From contig NZ_JANYGQ010000028.1 in assembly GCF_025359345.1 (NCBI RefSeq), positions 1 to 64,000 on the forward strand: DNA of 64,000 nucleotides, written 5' to 3'. The position numbers and the translations under genes were made by a program. The notes under the pieces were generated by a model that did not search any database, was not told the origin of the DNA, and was given only the letters and a program-made list of their open reading frames with translations. This document shows, one piece after another, positions 42,191 to 52,095 of the stretch. The number at the start of each line of letters is the position of its first letter. The first letter of the stretch is position 1. The stretch comes from Mucilaginibacter sp. (lineage in GTDB: Bacteria; Bacteroidota; Bacteroidia; Sphingobacteriales; Sphingobacteriaceae).

Positions 42191-44803
42191 ATGAACTTTA
42201 TGCTGATACCATTTTGTGGTGACAAATGGCGAATATTAAAGAAATGCTTGTGCGCAGCATTGCTCGTCACGATAAGTTTTGACGGATTTTCGCAGGCGCA
42301 GATAAAAAATGACAGCATTAAAGTAGCCGTTCAACCCGGATACGATAGTGTTAGCGGTTTTCACCGTTTCCTATTAGGAGAAAGCTACCGGAAATTGTGG
42401 GCTGAACCCGTTAATATCAAGATATTTCATTTAACACAGGAGAAAGGCGGGCTTACCATTGAACAGCGGGGAGGCGGCATGCAAACCAAATCGCTGCGCC
42501 TTAAAGATGCCGCCGGGCAGGAATGGGTTTTACGTACCATTCAAAAATATCCCGAAAAAGTATTACCGCCCAACCTTAGGGCAACTATTGCAAAAGACAT
42601 TGTTCAGGATCAAATATCGGCCGAGCACCCGTTTTCAGCACTTGTAGTGCCGCCGTTGGCTACGGCTCTCGGTGTACCACATGCCAATCCTCAGATTGTT
42701 TATGTGCCCGACGACCCTGCATTTGGCAAGTATCAAAAAGACTTTGCCAACCAGGTTTTTTTGTTCGAGGAGCGTGAACCACTTGATGCGGAAAAGACTG
42801 ACAATACCGGCAAGGTTCAAAAGAAACTGCAGGAAGACAATATCACCCACGTGGATCAAAACCTGTTTTTAAAGGCCCGTTTGCTTGATTTTTTACTGGG
42901 CGACTGGGACCGTCATGAAGACCAATGGCGTTGGGAAAAGAAAGAAGATGGCAACGGTGGTACCGTATATGAGCCAGTACCCCGCGACCGCGACCAGGTT
43001 TTTTACGGCACAACAGGTGTTTTACCATGGTTTGTTTCTAGGCATTTGCTGATGTCGAAATTTCAAAGTTTTAACGACCATATACGGGCCATAAACCGCT
43101 GGAATTTGAACGGACGTAACGTTGACCGTTATTTTTTAAACGGGCTAAGCGAACAGGATTGGGAAACGCAGGTAAAATACGTGCAGGATAAGTTGACAGA
43201 GCAGCTGATAAATGAGGCGATGAAAAAAATGCCGCCGAATATTTACCGGCTCTGCGGTGCCGAACTCACTAAAAAGCTAATAGCCAGGCGCAATGTATTA
43301 ATGCAGCAGGCTTTAAAATATTACAGGTTTATATCACAAATAGTTGAAATTCCAGCGTCAGATAAGCGCGAGCAGTTTGACATTACCAACCAGGAAGATG
43401 GTAAAGTTGCTGTTAAGGTTAACAAAGTAAAAAAGAGCGGCGAAGCGGGGCAGGTAATTTACCAGCGGACGTTTGATCCCGCAGTCACCAGTGAAATAAG
43501 GCTTTACGGACTTGGCGGCGGCGACGTTTTTTTAGTTCACGGCGATAACCATTCACCAATTACAGTACGGATGGTTGGTGGCGACGATAACGACACATTT
43601 ACTTTCGATAAGGATATCAGCGGCAAGGGCAACAGGTATGTATATGACAGGACCGACGAAAAGAATACTTTGCCTTTGAGCTCCCAGGCACACATGCGTA
43701 CTTCGACTGATACGGGGGTAAATAAGTTCGACAGGAAAGATTTTAAATACAATTTTTTACAACCGCTGATATTAGGCAGCTACAACAGCGACTACGGGCT
43801 GCAGTTGATGACCGATTTTATTTATCAGAAACAAGGTTTCAGGAAAGACCCTTATGCTTTCAGGCAAAGCCTGATGGTTAATTACGGCTTTGGTGCAAAA
43901 TCGTTATTATTAAATTATAACGGCGAGTTTAAGCAGGTTTTTGGTAAAAGTGACCTTTTCATAAATATACTTTCAAAGGGCCCTAACTACCAAAGTTACT
44001 TTTTTGGTCTTGGCAACGAAACACAGTTTGTTGACGCCGGCGATAAAAAGCGCGAATATTATCGCAACGTTTATAATTTTTTAAACGCCGACGTAAGGGT
44101 GCGGCATGTTTATGAAAATTGGACTGTTAGCGGCGGCGTTGTAGCGCAATACTATAATGGCGATGAAGAAAGTAATCATAATCGTTTTTTAAATGATTAC
44201 AACACACTTTATCCCAATCAAAAAGTATTTAAAACCGAAAGCAATGCGGGCCTCATTGCCGGGCTTAAACTTGATACCCGCGACAAAGGGATAATACCAC
44301 ATAACGGAATTTTATGGAATACAACCATTAGTGGATTAAAGGGGCTTAACGGGGGGGCACACAGCTACGGACAGGTGACGACAGATTTTAGTTTCTTTTT
44401 AAACCCGGATAAAGACTCTGTTTTTGTGATAGCAAATCGCATTGGCGGCGGCACAACCATCGGCAACGCGTCGTTTTATCAGCAATTGCAATTAGGCGGC
44501 ATACAAAACCTGCGTGGGTTTTATAGTAGCCGCTTCACCGGCAAAAGCATGGCCTATGATAATTTTGAAGTGCGATTGAAATTGTTTGATTATGCATCGT
44601 ACATATTACCCGGCACCTTTGGCCTTGTTGGTTTTAATGATGTGGGACGTGTTTGGACACCCGGCGAATCATCAAGCCAGTGGCACGATGGCTATGGCGG
44701 CGGCTTTTATCTTATCCCAGCTCAACTAATATTGGTGCAGGCCGTCGTGGGTTTTTCAAAGGATGGAACTTACCCGTATATTTCGGCTGGGTTTAGATTT
44801 TAA
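42191..44803 (+). CDS. BamA/TamA-fold outer-membrane protein
   Basis: An 870-residue exported protein. Residues 1-35 contain the signal region. Residues 60-400 are a soluble domain with many charged residues and an RHEDQWRWE...PRDRDQVFY pattern reminiscent of a kinase/HipA-like fold. Residues 480-870 are a beta-barrel of the BamA/surface-antigen superfamily, with GLIAGLKLDTRDKGIIP, the GGIQNLRGFYSSRF motif in the lid-loop region and a terminal Phe (ISAGFRF) needed for BAM recognition. In related Bacteroidetes proteins a metallophosphoesterase precedes the barrel; it is absent here. Confidence 0.85.
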   Translation: MNFMLIPFCGDKWRILKKCLCAALLVTISFDGFSQAQIKNDSIKVAVQPGYDSVSGFHRFLLGESYRKLWAEPVNIKIFHLTQEKGGLTIEQRGGGMQTKSLRLKDAAGQEWVLRTIQKYPEKVLPPNLRATIAKDIVQDQISAEHPFSALVVPPLATALGVPHANPQIVYVPDDPAFGKYQKDFANQVFLFEEREPLDAEKTDNTGKVQKKLQEDNITHVDQNLFLKARLLDFLLGDWDRHEDQWRWEKKEDGNGGTVYEPVPRDRDQVFYGTTGVLPWFVSRHLLMSKFQSFNDHIRAINRWNLNGRNVDRYFLNGLSEQDWETQVKYVQDKLTEQLINEAMKKMPPNIYRLCGAELTKKLIARRNVLMQQALKYYRFISQIVEIPASDKREQFDITNQEDGKVAVKVNKVKKSGEAGQVIYQRTFDPAVTSEIRLYGLGGGDVFLVHGDNHSPITVRMVGGDDNDTFTFDKDISGKGNRYVYDRTDEKNTLPLSSQAHMRTSTDTGVNKFDRKDFKYNFLQPLILGSYNSDYGLQLMTDFIYQKQGFRKDPYAFRQSLMVNYGFGAKSLLLNYNGEFKQVFGKSDLFINILSKGPNYQSYFFGLGNETQFVDAGDKKREYYRNVYNFLNADVRVRHVYENWTVSGGVVAQYYNGDEESNHNRFLNDYNTLYPNQKVFKTESNAGLIAGLKLDTRDKGIIPHNGILWNTTISGLKGLNGGAHSYGQVTTDFSFFLNPDKDSVFVIANRIGGGTTIGNASFYQQLQLGGIQNLRGFYSSRFTGKSMAYDNFEVRLKLFDYASYILPGTFGLVGFNDVGRVWTPGESSSQWHDGYGGGFYLIPAQLILVQAVVGFSKDGTYPYISAGFRF

Positions 44804-44827
44804 GTCAGGCCAATTTTGATTTTAGTG

Positions 44828-47215
44828 TTAAGAAGTTTCGATTGCGGCGAGGTTTAACTGTTTATACAACTCCTCGTAATTAAAAGTCTCTTCAATTGGT
44901 TCGTTCTGATTGTGCAATACCGCAACCCTTATGGCCTTTAACCCCGAAACGCCCTGCAAGTCTTCCACCTCAAACTCTTCAATTTTGGCGGCAAGTATAC
45001 CTTTGTCCTGCAGCAGGTTTATATATTTCATGTAATCCAACTCTTCTTCAACCTTCGAGAAAATGATGGTTATTTTATTCTGCTGGGTTATCCGCTCCCT
45101 GGTGCCTTTAATGTAGGCCTTATCGATGCGTTTTTTTATAACTTCATAACGGATATTATAAGCCCCGTCAATATCAAAGTGCTTTTCATCCATCCGGAAA
45201 CGGATTGATATTGGTGCGCTAAATATCAGCACCAGTGATGTAACCCCAAGCGGATATGGCAATGTTTTTTTAAGCCGGTACTGCTCAAGCGCCATTTCGC
45301 ATAATACCAGCAATTGCCAAAGCCGCAAATGTTCTAAATGGGTGGCATTAAACTGTTGGGTTGGTGCAATTGAATCGCCTATGTATAAATTATGCTCAAC
45401 ACCATCTGTTTTAAACCTTTCGTAATAATGCGGAAAGTATGCCTGTACTTCTGCTTGCCGGTTATCCAGGATATCGATCAGCTTTTCGTTAATTAGCGTC
45501 AGGGTAGTTTCGTAATTATGGCGGTTAGCATAAAAGTCGCCGGTTAGTTTATCGGTGTGTTTAAAATAATCTTTAACCTGCCTGGCAAGAACTTTTGTAA
45601 GCTTTTTGTTCTTTATTAATAAGGGGTGGATATGTTCTTCAAGGTAACGCTCAATATGCTGCTCGCTGTCCGCCTTAATCCCGGTAGAAAGGTCTTCAAC
45701 AAACGTCTTTAAATCCAAAAGCTGTTGTTCGGCATTAGCAACGCCGTTGCTCTGCTGCATCTGTTCAAACAACGACACCAGTACATTAAGCTGATTAATC
45801 AGATCGTTGGTGACACTCTGGTTGCGGGTAACCGATGAATCCTTAATATCAATCTGACCATACAACGGGTACACATCATGAAACACAATTTCTTTGGGGT
45901 GATAATCCTTACCAGCATTTTTACTCCGGATGTATTTCATGGCCTCATCCCTAAATTTCCAGTTAACACTTGGGTGTAGCACTGTGTAGTTTTTTTGGAT
46001 AACTGCCTGGACCTGGTTCTGCAGGTCGGTTACTTTGCGATAAATAGTATCCACTATAAACGGCATTACAATTTCAAGCTTTTTGGCATTAACGCTGTTA
46101 AGGTCGCGCGTACGTTTTGATACAAGCTCCAATACGCCCAACAACATTCCGTTTTTAACAATAGGTGCCAATATAAAGCTGCGAATATTCTGTGCTGTAA
46201 AATGCTGTGATAATTTACTATCGGGATTGGCTGCGGCAAATTCTGGCAAATCGGTAACTGCGAGTGTTTTGTGCTTTTTTACCAGCGTTTTATATGAGCT
46301 GGATAACAACATTTTCTGACAATCGGTATCGGCCCTGCCTTCGAGCATATAGCTTTTTACTTTTTGACCGAATGAAGTATGAATAAATCTGTCGTTTTCT
46401 GCGTCAAAAGATGTAAAGCCAATACGCAAGTCGGGTATTTTAAATATTGACCTGAATATGGTTTCCAGGCTTGCCTGTAATTCCGACGAATCTACGTCGG
46501 CCAGCAAATTGCCTTTTAAGCTTGAAACTGCATTTTCAACCGTTGCATCAAACAAAGTCATTATGCCAAAGCCGTTCAATTGCCAGCTGTTTGGCGGAAA
46601 TTTTTCTTTCCACAAAGCCAAATCGTCATAATTGTCCATCAACTGGTCAATTTCGTCTTTGTTAAGCATTTTGGCTTTTTCGGTGGGCAGTATTTCTAAA
46701 AAGTCCGCGTTGTACAATATACGGTAGTGTTTAACTATTCCATCGGCCGTTGGTATATCGTAAAAAAGCGGCTTGCCAAAATCAAGGCGGGTACCGTAAA
46801 ATGCATTAAGGATAATGCAGCAGCTCATTATGTAAAACTGGTGCTCATCAAAATCACGGATGTTAAATTCAAACTGCGTGCCGGCAGCCTTAAGTATGTT
46901 TTTAAAACGTTCAGTGTAATTAAAAGTAAGGCCGAGGTAGGGGATGCTTACTGCTTTTATTTCATTAAGTGAAAGTATTGGCGGAAATAAATCGGTCAGT
47001 AATTCAGCAATCAATGCTTCGTTGTTGTTTATCTGGTCAATGCTTTTTATACCTTCTCTCAGTTCGGGGAACTGTTTGATTTTTTTTAAAAGCTGTTTGG
47101 CTTTTTGTGCACCTGTTCCGTTTTTTTTTGCCGCAGTTTCCTCCAGCCTTTCAATTATTTTATGAAACGAAAGGTTAATTTGAAATGGATTGTCTGCGAA
47201 TTGCGGGAATAACAT
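44828..47215 (-). CDS. Large GAF-domain protein
   Basis: A 795-residue cytosolic protein without signal peptide or membrane helices. A GAF-like module is seen at about 240-405 (KSYMLEGRADTDCQKMLL, then RSFILAPIVKNGMLLGVLEL). The regions before (1-230) and after (410-795) are helical and unique; FKFRDEAMKYI-type and YPLYGQIDIKDSSVTRN segments precede a long coiled region. No kinase, cyclase or phosphodiesterase motif is visible. The gene is divergent from the HD/Pycsar-like protein and ppk1 across a 432-base interval, hinting at a shared stress or nucleotide-sensing theme; this is inference. Confidence 0.75.
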   Translation of the reverse strand: MLFPQFADNPFQINLSFHKIIERLEETAAKKNGTGAQKAKQLLKKIKQFPELREGIKSIDQINNNEALIAELLTDLFPPILSLNEIKAVSIPYLGLTFNYTERFKNILKAAGTQFEFNIRDFDEHQFYIMSCCIILNAFYGTRLDFGKPLFYDIPTADGIVKHYRILYNADFLEILPTEKAKMLNKDEIDQLMDNYDDLALWKEKFPPNSWQLNGFGIMTLFDATVENAVSSLKGNLLADVDSSELQASLETIFRSIFKIPDLRIGFTSFDAENDRFIHTSFGQKVKSYMLEGRADTDCQKMLLSSSYKTLVKKHKTLAVTDLPEFAAANPDSKLSQHFTAQNIRSFILAPIVKNGMLLGVLELVSKRTRDLNSVNAKKLEIVMPFIVDTIYRKVTDLQNQVQAVIQKNYTVLHPSVNWKFRDEAMKYIRSKNAGKDYHPKEIVFHDVYPLYGQIDIKDSSVTRNQSVTNDLINQLNVLVSLFEQMQQSNGVANAEQQLLDLKTFVEDLSTGIKADSEQHIERYLEEHIHPLLIKNKKLTKVLARQVKDYFKHTDKLTGDFYANRHNYETTLTLINEKLIDILDNRQAEVQAYFPHYYERFKTDGVEHNLYIGDSIAPTQQFNATHLEHLRLWQLLVLCEMALEQYRLKKTLPYPLGVTSLVLIFSAPISIRFRMDEKHFDIDGAYNIRYEVIKKRIDKAYIKGTRERITQQNKITIIFSKVEEELDYMKYINLLQDKGILAAKIEEFEVEDLQGVSGLKAIRVAVLHNQNEPIEETFNYEELYKQLNLAAIETS

Positions 47216-47647
47216 AAACTCAACTAAGTATTACAACAAATTTACCAAAAATTTGCCCTTTAACTAACTAACGTAAAATTAGGTAAGTGCGGATGAATGC
47301 TTTATTACATTAAATACACTTTCAGTTTAAAATAACTTAACGAAGAGGTACTTAGTTTTATTTTTTTATAAACAATAAGTGCCGCTGCCGACACTTGACA
47401 CTGTACTGCAAACGCAGCCACATCTGCAACGCGATTGGTCGCGAACATCACTTAAACAAATTGTATACATTAATAGTTGTATCAATAATGTCAGCGCAAA
47501 GTTTTTATTGAAAAATATAGTTAGGTAACAGGGTATTTGGCACATTTTTGCAGGCGGATTACTTATTTTTACATCATTAAGCAAGTTGCCACTATTTAAA
47601 TCAACCACAAATAAAAGCTAATTTGCGCTACAAACTATCGGCAAAAC
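47216..47647. promoter_or_regulatory. Divergent intergenic region between GAF and HD/ppk1 genes
   Basis: This 432-base AT-rich interval must hold promoters for both directions. No clear -33/-7 pair or strong hairpin stands out, and the reverse ORF at 47366-47608 has a Cys-rich, biologically unlikely translation. Confidence 0.4.
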
Positions 47648-48940
47648 ATGAATTACCAGCTACTACTTGAACAGGCACAGGATTATGTGCTAACGTTTTA
47701 TAAAACGCACGATACGTCAAACTTGCTTTACCATAACCGCAACCATACCGAAGATGTGGTTACTGCTGTTATAAAAATAGCCAATCATTACCAGCTAAGT
47801 GATGAGGATTTTTTTATAGTCACTGCCGCAGTTTGGTTTCACGACCTTGGGTATATGGTTGATATTGCGACCCATGAGGAAAAAGGAGCCGCATTGGCAG
47901 TTGATTTTTTTGCCGAACAGCATGTTGACGTAAAACTGGTAGGCCTGATAAAAAACTGTATAATGGCAACCAGGATGCCGCAGGCACCAAATACGTTGCT
48001 CGAGGAAATTGTTTGCGATGCTGATCTGTTTCACCTCGGTACTGATGAGTTTAAGGACAAAGACAAGCTATTGCGTAAGGAAATACAGTTGCTGCACCAT
48101 GTTGAAATAAGCAAGGCGCAATGGTATGCAAAATCAATAAAGTTTTTAGAAAGCCATACCTATCACACCGATTTTTGCAGGTTGTTGCTGAATGCTACCA
48201 AAGAAGAAAACGTGGAGTACCTAAAAAAACGACTGGCCCGGGAGGAAAAAGAACAGGCTAAGGAAGAAAAAAAAGGAGCCCCACAGGAAATGAAATTTGA
48301 TACTACCATTGTTGAAGAAAACAACCTGGCACATAAGCCCGGCGATGATAAGCATGATGCCGGCAAAAAGAAAGTTAAGGACGAGGACAAGCCCGAAAAA
48401 GGGATTGAAACCATGTTCAGGATCAGTTCAAGCAACCACCAGCGGTTAAGCGATATGGCCGACAACAAGGCACATATTATGATTACCGTTAATTCAATTA
48501 TACTTTCGGCGGTGTTAAGCTTATTGTTACGCCGGTTAAGCGAATATGGTTACCTGGTGGTGCCGACGTTTATTTTACTGGCCGTTAGTTTACTTGCCAT
48601 GACGTTTTCCATCCTGTCAACCCGGCCATCAATTCCATCCGGAGTTTTTACCAGGGACGATGTCGATACGCATAAAGTTAACCTATTGTTCTTTGGCAAC
48701 TTTTATAAAGCTACGCTCGACGATTACAACTACGGGATGCAGAAAATGATGTTGGATAAAGACTTTTTGTACGGCAGCTTGATAAGGGATGTGTATGCTC
48801 AGGGTGTTGTTTTAGGTCGTAAATATCGCTTACTGCGCATAGCGTACAACATTTTCATGTTTGGCCTTATAATCTCGGTTTTGGCATTCATCATAGCCGC
48901 TGCTTTTTTCGGCAAATTACCCACCAGTCCAGCTAACTAA
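47648..48940 (+). CDS. HD phosphohydrolase fused to Pycsar-effector-like membrane domain
   Basis: A 430-residue membrane protein with two recognisable modules. Residues 20-190 form an HD-type metal phosphohydrolase: H33 (NRNHTEDV), H65-D66 (WFHDLGY) and D124/D126 (CDADLFHLG). A charged Lys/Glu linker follows (195-255). Residues 252-421 match the Pycsar effector/DUF5706 domain: MFRISSSNHQRLSDMADNKA, two membrane helices (about 278-297 and 301-322), a soluble stretch and a last helix (401-421). In Pycsar defence, such membrane domains respond to cyclic nucleotides; HD domains often cleave nucleotide signals. The stop codon abuts the ppk1 start with no gap, so both are coexpressed. Confidence 0.85.
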   Translation: MNYQLLLEQAQDYVLTFYKTHDTSNLLYHNRNHTEDVVTAVIKIANHYQLSDEDFFIVTAAVWFHDLGYMVDIATHEEKGAALAVDFFAEQHVDVKLVGLIKNCIMATRMPQAPNTLLEEIVCDADLFHLGTDEFKDKDKLLRKEIQLLHHVEISKAQWYAKSIKFLESHTYHTDFCRLLLNATKEENVEYLKKRLAREEKEQAKEEKKGAPQEMKFDTTIVEENNLAHKPGDDKHDAGKKKVKDEDKPEKGIETMFRISSSNHQRLSDMADNKAHIMITVNSIILSAVLSLLLRRLSEYGYLVVPTFILLAVSLLAMTFSILSTRPSIPSGVFTRDDVDTHKVNLLFFGNFYKATLDDYNYGMQKMMLDKDFLYGSLIRDVYAQGVVLGRKYRLLRIAYNIFMFGLIISVLAFIIAAAFFGKLPTSPAN

Positions 48941-50968
48941 ATGGAACAACGGCGTTATTTTAACCGCGATTTAAGCTGGCTGTATTTTAACGAAAGGGTG
49001 ATGGAAGAGGCTGCCAACCCTAGCGTTCCGCTTTTGGAACGGATAAAGTTTTTGAGCATTTTTTCCTCAAATCTCGATGAATTTTACCGCGTGCGGATGC
49101 CGGTGTTACGGGCGCTTCAAAAAATAGGCGAAAAGGACATCAATGCTATTGATGCCGATGAGCGGCGCAGTATTTTAAACCAGGCCAGGGCAATGATAAA
49201 TGCCCAGCAGGAACGCTTTGGGCAGATATTGCGGCAGCAGCTGCTACCGGCATTTAAGAATGAAAATATACACCTGCTTTATAATGAGCTATTTCCGGAT
49301 GTAGTTAAGGATGCAGCAAAAGAATACTTTTTGTCGGAAGCACTGGCGTTTTTGCAGCCTGTAAAATTGGATGAAGATCATTTCTTTTTCCCGGAGAACA
49401 ACAAATTGTATTTTGTGGTGAGTCTATTGTCGGCCGCCGGAAAAGAAGAGATATTTTTTTTAAACATACCTTCTGACGAGCTGCCGCGATTTTTTACTGT
49501 TAATGCTGAAGAAGCAACCTATATTGCTTTTTTAGACGACATCATAAGATATAACCTCGACAAGGTATTTGCCGGGGCTAAAATAAATGGCTGCTACAGC
49601 ATTAAGATAACCCGCGATGCCGAACTGGATTTAATGGATGAATACCCGGGCGACCTGTCGGAAGAAATTGACAAACAGCTTAAAAAGCGCGACTTTGGTC
49701 TCGCAACCCGATTTTTGCACCAGGCCGATATCCCATTGCGCACCCTTCAACTGATAACACGCAGGCTCGACCTGCAAGGCGCTAACGCCACGGCAGGAGG
49801 AATGTATCACAATCTGAAAGATTTTTTTAGTCTGCCTGTTAAAAATCCTAAACTATACTTTGATGACTGGAAGCCGGTAAATCGTAAGGGCCTAAGCCAG
49901 CTTGCAAGCGATGGCAAGGATATGATTATCCTTACGCCTTACCAGAGTTATCACTCAGTACTGCGTTTTTTTAACGAAGCTGCAATAAACCCCGATGTTA
50001 AAGAAATTTATATTACGCTTTACCGGGTGGCCAGCAATTCGCGCATTGTAAATGCATTGATCAGTGCAGCCAAAAACGGCAAGCATGTACAGGTTATGGT
50101 TGAATTGAAAGCCAGGTTCGATGAGGCCAACAACCTGAAATGGTCAAAAAAAATGAAAGATGCCGGGGTTAAAATTGTTTACAGTGTAAATGCGCTTAAA
50201 GTACATGCCAAAATAGCTGTAGTGAAAACCGTTGAAAACGGTCGCCTGGTTTATTCGGGTCTGCTGGCTACGGGTAATTTTAACGAAGCGACTGCTAAAT
50301 TTTACACCGACCATGTGTTGTTTACCTGCAACCGCGATTTATTGCGCGAGATGGAACTGGTATTTATGTTTTTAAGCAAGCGCAAAAAACCGGCCGACGA
50401 AAACCAGGTTGAATTTAAACATCTGTTAGTTGCACAATTTAACCTGCAAGCCAAATTTATTGAACTTATTGACAGAGAAATAGCGTTTGCAAAAGCAGGC
50501 AAACCTGCAAGCATCATTTTAAAAATGAATAACCTGGAAGAGCGGGTGCTGATTGATAAGCTTTACGAAGCATCGCAGGCGGGGGTTAAAATTCAGTTGA
50601 TTGTGCGCAGTATATGCTGCCTGGTGCCGGGTGTTAAAGGCATGAGCGAAAATATCACCATCAGGCGTATTGTAGACCGCTACCTTGAGCACGGCAGGAT
50701 ATTTATTTTTAACAACGAAGGCAAACCTGATGTGTTTTTAGGATCAGCTGATTGGATGAACAGGAATATTTACCACCGTATCGAGGTTTGTTTCCCTGTG
50801 AATGATGAGGATATAAAACAGGAAATTATAAAAATCGTCGCGCTGCAATTGCAGGACAATGTGCAGGCAGTTGCCCTAAACCAGGAATTACAAAATGTAC
50901 CGGTAGCAAAAGATAAGCCGGAGATGCAGGCGCAGCGGGAGATATACAGATTATTATCAGGAAATTAA
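48941..50968 (+). CDS. ppk1: Polyphosphate kinase 1
   Basis: A 675-residue kinase that reversibly polymerises the ATP gamma-phosphate into polyphosphate. The N-terminal NRDLSWLYFNERVMEEA and SIFSSNLDEFYRVR are family hallmarks. The phospho-acceptor His is H422 in VHAKIAVVKT; downstream are YSGLLATGNFNEATAKFYTD and SADWMNRNIYHRIEV. Length is normal. It begins directly after the stop of the HD/Pycsar-like gene, implying translational coupling. Confidence 0.96.
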   Translation: MEQRRYFNRDLSWLYFNERVMEEAANPSVPLLERIKFLSIFSSNLDEFYRVRMPVLRALQKIGEKDINAIDADERRSILNQARAMINAQQERFGQILRQQLLPAFKNENIHLLYNELFPDVVKDAAKEYFLSEALAFLQPVKLDEDHFFFPENNKLYFVVSLLSAAGKEEIFFLNIPSDELPRFFTVNAEEATYIAFLDDIIRYNLDKVFAGAKINGCYSIKITRDAELDLMDEYPGDLSEEIDKQLKKRDFGLATRFLHQADIPLRTLQLITRRLDLQGANATAGGMYHNLKDFFSLPVKNPKLYFDDWKPVNRKGLSQLASDGKDMIILTPYQSYHSVLRFFNEAAINPDVKEIYITLYRVASNSRIVNALISAAKNGKHVQVMVELKARFDEANNLKWSKKMKDAGVKIVYSVNALKVHAKIAVVKTVENGRLVYSGLLATGNFNEATAKFYTDHVLFTCNRDLLREMELVFMFLSKRKKPADENQVEFKHLLVAQFNLQAKFIELIDREIAFAKAGKPASIILKMNNLEERVLIDKLYEASQAGVKIQLIVRSICCLVPGVKGMSENITIRRIVDRYLEHGRIFIFNNEGKPDVFLGSADWMNRNIYHRIEVCFPVNDEDIKQEIIKIVALQLQDNVQAVALNQELQNVPVAKDKPEMQAQREIYRLLSGN

Positions 50969-51652
50969 AGCAATCAAAATAATTCCCTTTCTGGCGTTCA
51001 TGCGGTTTTTAGTTTTTTTATATATCAGGCCCCGGCGAGATTGAATGCAATGGTCTGTTTTGCATATCATCCATAGCGATTAGTTTCGCTTGGTTTATTT
51101 TTTTACCCCCAAAAATGCATTTAAGCAACCGGTCGGCAAAATCGAATACAGATTAACAGCCTGACTAGTCAGTTCAACTGGTAAAATATCACCTGTTTGG
51201 GGTATTTTTATTGCGCCCGATATACCCGAGTTTTGCTATTGAAAAGATGTAAAACTATTTAACGGTGATAGTTTGGTAAAGAGCTAAAAACCGGGAAGTA
51301 TTTTGGGGATAATTAGTCGCAATATTACGCAAAGCCAGGTTGGACGTAGTGTTGCCTATCAAATTAAAATATTGTGAAAAATAATTTGTTTGTTAATTAA
51401 CAGGTAATTATTGCGGTATCCGAAATTCAAATGTTGTTTTAAAACACTTGCGGCGAAGATTTGAGAAATTTAAGCAACCATTACAGCAATATTGAATATT
51501 GAACTAATGTTTAAACAAAATGAACTTGGTATGATTATAGTATATTATTGTTTAATGAAACGCTCCCTAATCGTTTTAATATAATTGTTTTAGATAAAAT
51601 GGCACGCTGACTAATGCGGCCTTATGGTGGTATTTTTTTTGATAAATTATTT
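50969..51652. other. Gene-free interval after ppk1
   Basis: No supported gene, tRNA or clear repeat in 684 bases. It is AT-rich with scattered stops in all frames. It might hold a non-coding RNA or decayed gene, but I see nothing specific. Confidence 0.4.
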
Positions 51653-51823
51653 ATGAGCACAAGATTTAGGTTTGTTTATTTGTTAATTGCTTTTATTGGA
51701 TTAGGGTTGCTGGGTTATCTTGCTTTCGACACATACCCCTATATAAACTTCGGCCACATTCTGCTGGTAACGAGTGGGGATATGGTGTTTTTTTTCCTCG
51801 CTTATAAAACATACCCGGCATAA
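51653..51823 (+). CDS. Small two-helix membrane protein (56 aa)
   Basis: A 56-residue hydrophobic protein with two predicted membrane helices (about 5-24 and 34-52) linked by FDTYPYINFGH. ATG at 51653 (MSTRFRFVYLL) is preferred over an upstream in-frame ATG at 51614, because it gives a positively charged start directly before the helix. Family not recognised; small membrane proteins of this layout are common in Bacteroidetes. Confidence 0.5.
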   Translation: MSTRFRFVYLLIAFIGLGLLGYLAFDTYPYINFGHILLVTSGDMVFFFLAYKTYPA

Positions 51824-51929
51824 AAATCCACACTTTTGCGAAATATTATTTGGCACCGGTACCGTGCCCGAAAAGTATGTGACTAATATTTTTCCACAAA
51901 TTTGCTGATAAACTAATATTCAATATGAT

Positions 51930-51956
51930 GGCACACCGTAATGGTGTGCCTTTTTT
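51930..51956 (+). terminator. Intrinsic terminator
   Basis: Arms GGCACACC (51930-51937) and GGTGTGCC (51943-51950), a five-base loop and six Ts. It isolates the bat operon from upstream transcription. Confidence 0.85.
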
Positions 51957-52095
51957 GCTTTTTAGCCATGTTTTGCATGTGCAATTACAACGCTATTGCC
52001 AATTTTAACAAATTTTAACATTTATCTTCAGGATTTTAGTCGCAAAAAATTCAGTATCTGTTTAAGTTTGCCTACCAAAAAATAATAATCATTTA

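Noticed and set aside
47366..47608. Reverse 80-codon ORF in the GAF-HD divergent region
   Set aside because: Cys-rich unlikely composition, overlaps the promoter interval and has no start signal.
47648..48940. Canonical Pycsar defence operon
   Set aside because: No uridylate or cytidylate cyclase gene adjoins the effector-like domain, and the partner is housekeeping ppk1; classed as Pycsar-like only.
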